DNA of 36,571 nucleotides, from assembly GCA_947586185.1 (NCBI GenBank), contig CANPXN010000026.1, positions 1-36,571 of the forward strand, written 5' to 3'. The position numbers were made by a program, and so were the translations under genes. This document shows positions 34,514-36,571 of the stretch, one piece after another. The stretch is from an uncultured Clostridia bacterium (GTDB taxonomy: Bacteria; Bacillota; Clostridia; Oscillospirales; Ruminococcaceae). Under the pieces are notes generated by a model, which worked only from the letters and a program-made list of their open reading frames with translations, made no database searches and was not told the origin of the DNA. Numbering within the stretch: the stretch's first letter is position 1; each line of letters begins with the position of its first letter.

Positions 34514-35293
34514 ATGGCTAATACAAGGAGAAGAAGAAAATCACGTGTAAGATATGACAGAATATTCATTGTAGCTGTGATTTTTGTAGTTATTATATTT
34601 TTATTCAAGTCCTGTTTTGGAAAGGATGATAAAAAGGCAAAAAAGGCTTCAACGGATAATTCTGCCCTTTCGTCCGAGGAATCCACAGTTGATAATTCGG
34701 GAGCGGTATTTTTAAGCCCTTCCAACCAGACAGATAATGCGTATGCCGCAGGAGGCAGCGTTACTGAGGCGTCCGCTATGAGAAGTCTCAGCGAAAGCAT
34801 AAAAGCGGTTCTTGAGGATAACGGCATTACCGTTTATATAGCAGGACCGGAGGATACCCTTGAACAGAAAGTCAATACCGCAAACGACCTGGGAGTAGGC
34901 GCTTATGTTGCGGTTCATTCAAACGCAGGAGGAGATTCCGGCGGAGGAGAGGGCACAGAGTGCTTTTATAATCCTGATACAAGGGGCAGCAAAACTCTTG
35001 CGGAGTATGTATATAACGAAGTGGCAGAGCTTACACCTACTGAGGACAGAGGTCTTAAAGGTGGTACTGAGGAGGAGCATTATCTGTATGAGGTGGATCA
35101 TCCGGATATGGCAAACTGTCTGCTGGAGGTAGAGTTCCATGATACCCAGAAGCATGCTCAGTGGATATTGGATAATGAAAAGGATATTGCTAATTGCGTT
35201 GCTGATGGAATTATGAAATATCTCGGTAAGGGCGGCGCACAGAATACAGAAGCGTCAGACGAAAGCAGCGAGGAAAGCGCAAGCGATGAATAA
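34514..35293 (+). CDS. Membrane-anchored Amidase_3-like protein lacking the GHGG histidine
   Basis: A 259-residue protein. Arg-rich N-terminus, one membrane helix (about 18-33), an acidic/Ser-rich linker, then an N-acetylmuramoyl-L-alanine amidase type 3-like domain (about 63-240) outside the cell. The usual first zinc His in DxGHGG is replaced by FLSPSNQT; the Glu of VTEASAM, His of VAVHSN and Glu of LLEVEFHD are kept. A branch of clostridial Amidase_3 proteins, from memory, carries SPSNQ or SPSTQ, so activity may be retained with another ligand. The C-tail is Ser/Glu-rich. Overlaps queH by 8 bases. Confidence 0.82.
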   Translation: MANTRRRRKSRVRYDRIFIVAVIFVVIIFLFKSCFGKDDKKAKKASTDNSALSSEESTVDNSGAVFLSPSNQTDNAYAAGGSVTEASAMRSLSESIKAVLEDNGITVYIAGPEDTLEQKVNTANDLGVGAYVAVHSNAGGDSGGGEGTECFYNPDTRGSKTLAEYVYNEVAELTPTEDRGLKGGTEEEHYLYEVDHPDMANCLLEVEFHDTQKHAQWILDNEKDIANCVADGIMKYLGKGGAQNTEASDESSEESASDE

Positions 35294-35894
35294 GGTGAAT
35301 TTTCAGCGTATTACCGACGCGGTTATAAAGGAGCTGGAGGCCGAAGGAAAGCGTCCGGTGCTGCTGCTTCATAGCTGCTGTGGACCATGCAGCAGTTATG
35401 TTCTGGAGTATCTTTCCCAATATTTTAAAATAAAGCTGTTTTTTTACAATCCTAATATTTATCCTGAGGAAGAGTATAGAAAGCGCCTTTCAGAGCAGAA
35501 AAAGCTTTTAAGCCTTATGCAGCCGGCGGATACTGAAATAATCGAGGGCAGCTATGAACCGGAAAGGTTCTATGAGTGCGTAAAAGGCTTTGAGCATGAG
35601 CCGGAGGGTGGAAAACGCTGTGAGCTTTGCATAAGAATGCGCATGGAGGCTGCAGCACAGGAGGCAAAACGTCAGAAAGCGGACTATTTTGCGACTACTC
35701 TTACAGTAAGCCCTCATAAAAATGCTGGTTATATAAATGAAGCCGGAAAAGAGCTTGAGGGTAAGTTGGGTATTGCCTATCTTGTGTCAGATTTCAAGAA
35801 AAGAAACGGATATAAGCGCTCTATAGAGCTTTCAAGAGAATATAATATTTATCGTCAGAACTATTGTGGCTGTGTTTTCAGTCTTGATCCCTGA
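35286..35894 (+). CDS. queH: Epoxyqueuosine reductase QueH
   Basis: Last step of queuosine tRNA modification: reduces epoxyqueuosine to queuosine. The 202 residues match the DUF208/QueH family: HSCCGPCSSYV (C31, C32, C35), FFYNPNIYP, CELCIRMRM, FATTLTVSPHKN and the C-terminal NYCGCVFS. The Cys set binds Fe-S and metal. The start overlaps the amidase-like gene, so the two are translated together though functionally unrelated. Copy B of the long repeat begins just after the stop. Confidence 0.94.
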   Translation: MNKVNFQRITDAVIKELEAEGKRPVLLLHSCCGPCSSYVLEYLSQYFKIKLFFYNPNIYPEEEYRKRLSEQKKLLSLMQPADTEIIEGSYEPERFYECVKGFEHEPEGGKRCELCIRMRMEAAAQEAKRQKADYFATTLTVSPHKNAGYINEAGKELEGKLGIAYLVSDFKKRNGYKRSIELSREYNIYRQNYCGCVFSLDP

Positions 35895-35895
35895 G

Positions 35896-36571
35896 TGCTT
35901 TTCAGAGCATTTAGGGAAATTTTTTTTGCTTTGAATAAAGCTGTGGGGAAACTTATGTTATAGCTTTGTACAAAGCTATAGGGAAACTTTTTTCGCCGCT
36001 TTCCAAAAGCGACCGGAAAGGTAAAAGCAAAGGGACAACCTATAGGAGGGAGGGGGAAAGAGAAAAACCAACAAAAATGCGGATTTCCCCCTCCCTCCTG
36101 TAGGTTTTCCCTCTGCACTCTCTTTCCACACACCTCCCACCCCCATTTCGCATTTTTAACTCTCACCGCTTGCTCTTTTGCCGCTGAAAAGCGGCAAAAA
36201 CATCGCATGTGACTGGGAGAATTAAGGGAAAGACACTCTCAACAAATTTGGGAGAATCCATCAAGGAATAAGGCGAGCAAAGCGACGCTGACCAAGCCTC
36301 CACTTACAGCAATAGGTAGAATATCACCTTGCCTTCCAGTGGGAGAATTAACTTAACAATTACAAGCAAAGCGTACAAAGGGCAGTGCCAATGAGTACAA
36401 GCAATCAAGAAGATGTTCCGTAAGCCGTTAAAGTAACCCCCATGTAGAAACAAATAGAAAGTCTGCAAATTTTGCTTGCAAAATTTCAGATTTCTATTTG
36501 TTTCTACCGGGTGCGGGTATCAAGCACTGCGGCGTTTGAGCAGCCTGTTTCTTTGGTTCGTTTCTTTGCAG
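35896..36571 (+). repeat. Long structured inverted repeat, copy B (runs off the window)
   Basis: No credible gene. From about 35985 to the window end it is a close inverted copy of 29665-30250. Its 5' part is a run of small hairpins (35928-35941, perfect 22-base palindrome 35959-35980, 35997-36011), each followed by GGGAAACTT-like bases. Then come the 23-pair stem with arms 36037-36059 and 36084-36106, a TTTTGCCGCT-GAAA-AGCGGCAAAA hairpin (36176-36199), CTTCC-AGT-GGGAG (36333-36345) and the long hairpin 36444-36507. GGGAGAAT recurs three times. Confidence 0.8.

Noticed and set aside
35896-36571. CRISPR array or phage large RNA
   Set aside because: The hairpin modules vary in sequence and spacing and have no uniform repeat-spacer pattern or cas genes. 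No phage gene is near, so an assignment to ROOL or GOLLD RNA could not be supported by eye.

Overview
The window looks like a chromosome segment of a Gram-positive gut Clostridium-relative, most like Ruminococcus/Oscillospiraceae. Signs are a secreted glycoside hydrolase with a dockerin, a T-box, a CIRCE element, RNase Y, strong GGAGG ribosome sites, GTG/TTG starts, and the decarboxylase-darA-holB-ricT block known from Firmicutes. No phage, CRISPR array or transposase gene is visible. The species assignment is inference.

Layout. 1-490: 3' tip of 23S rRNA, then a consensus promoter driving tRNA-Lys(CTT), tRNA-Glu(CTC) and 5S rRNA, and a terminator. 549-5250: a heterodimeric ABC exporter and a cytidylate-kinase-like protein. 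5360-9290: divergent GH74-like xyloglucanase with dockerin (-) and a Big2/VanY carboxypeptidase (+). 9309-12080: a T-box leader controlling a small membrane protein plus thrS. 12081-12284: a short element with 20-bp inverted termini. 12299-17940: tadA, a hotdog thioesterase, uracil-DNA glycosylase, and a B12-dependent methionine block (metF, a stand-alone MetH reactivation protein, and a short metH without that domain). 17999-19218: ECF sigma factor and zinc-finger anti-sigma factor. 19246-21306 (-): an SGNH hydrolase with an apparent -1 frameshift into a membrane-anchor tail, then a GT2 glycosyltransferase. 21357-23322: RNase Y behind a long structured leader. 23338-24530 (-): a lipoprotein and a 56-residue 2[4Fe-4S] ferredoxin. 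24551-26985: an amidohydrolase, then an AT-rich secreted metzincin protease with a lipoprotein partner. 26984-29554 (-): CIRCE-controlled htpG and a second VanY-like peptidase.

29600-36571: two inverted copies of an approximately 0.6-0.7 kb non-coding repeat flank an SOS-box/leader-peptide region, a sigma-region-4 protein, an Orn/Lys/Arg decarboxylase, darA, holB, ricT, an amidase-like protein and queH. The repeat folds into long hairpins. Comparing the two copies shows compensatory changes that keep one long stem paired, and the C.A/A.C mismatches seen on one strand become G.U pairs on the other. That points to a structured RNA with a defined strand (or a hairpin-dependent mobile element). 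It is the best candidate in the window for an undescribed system. The programmed-frameshift candidate in the SGNH hydrolase is second.
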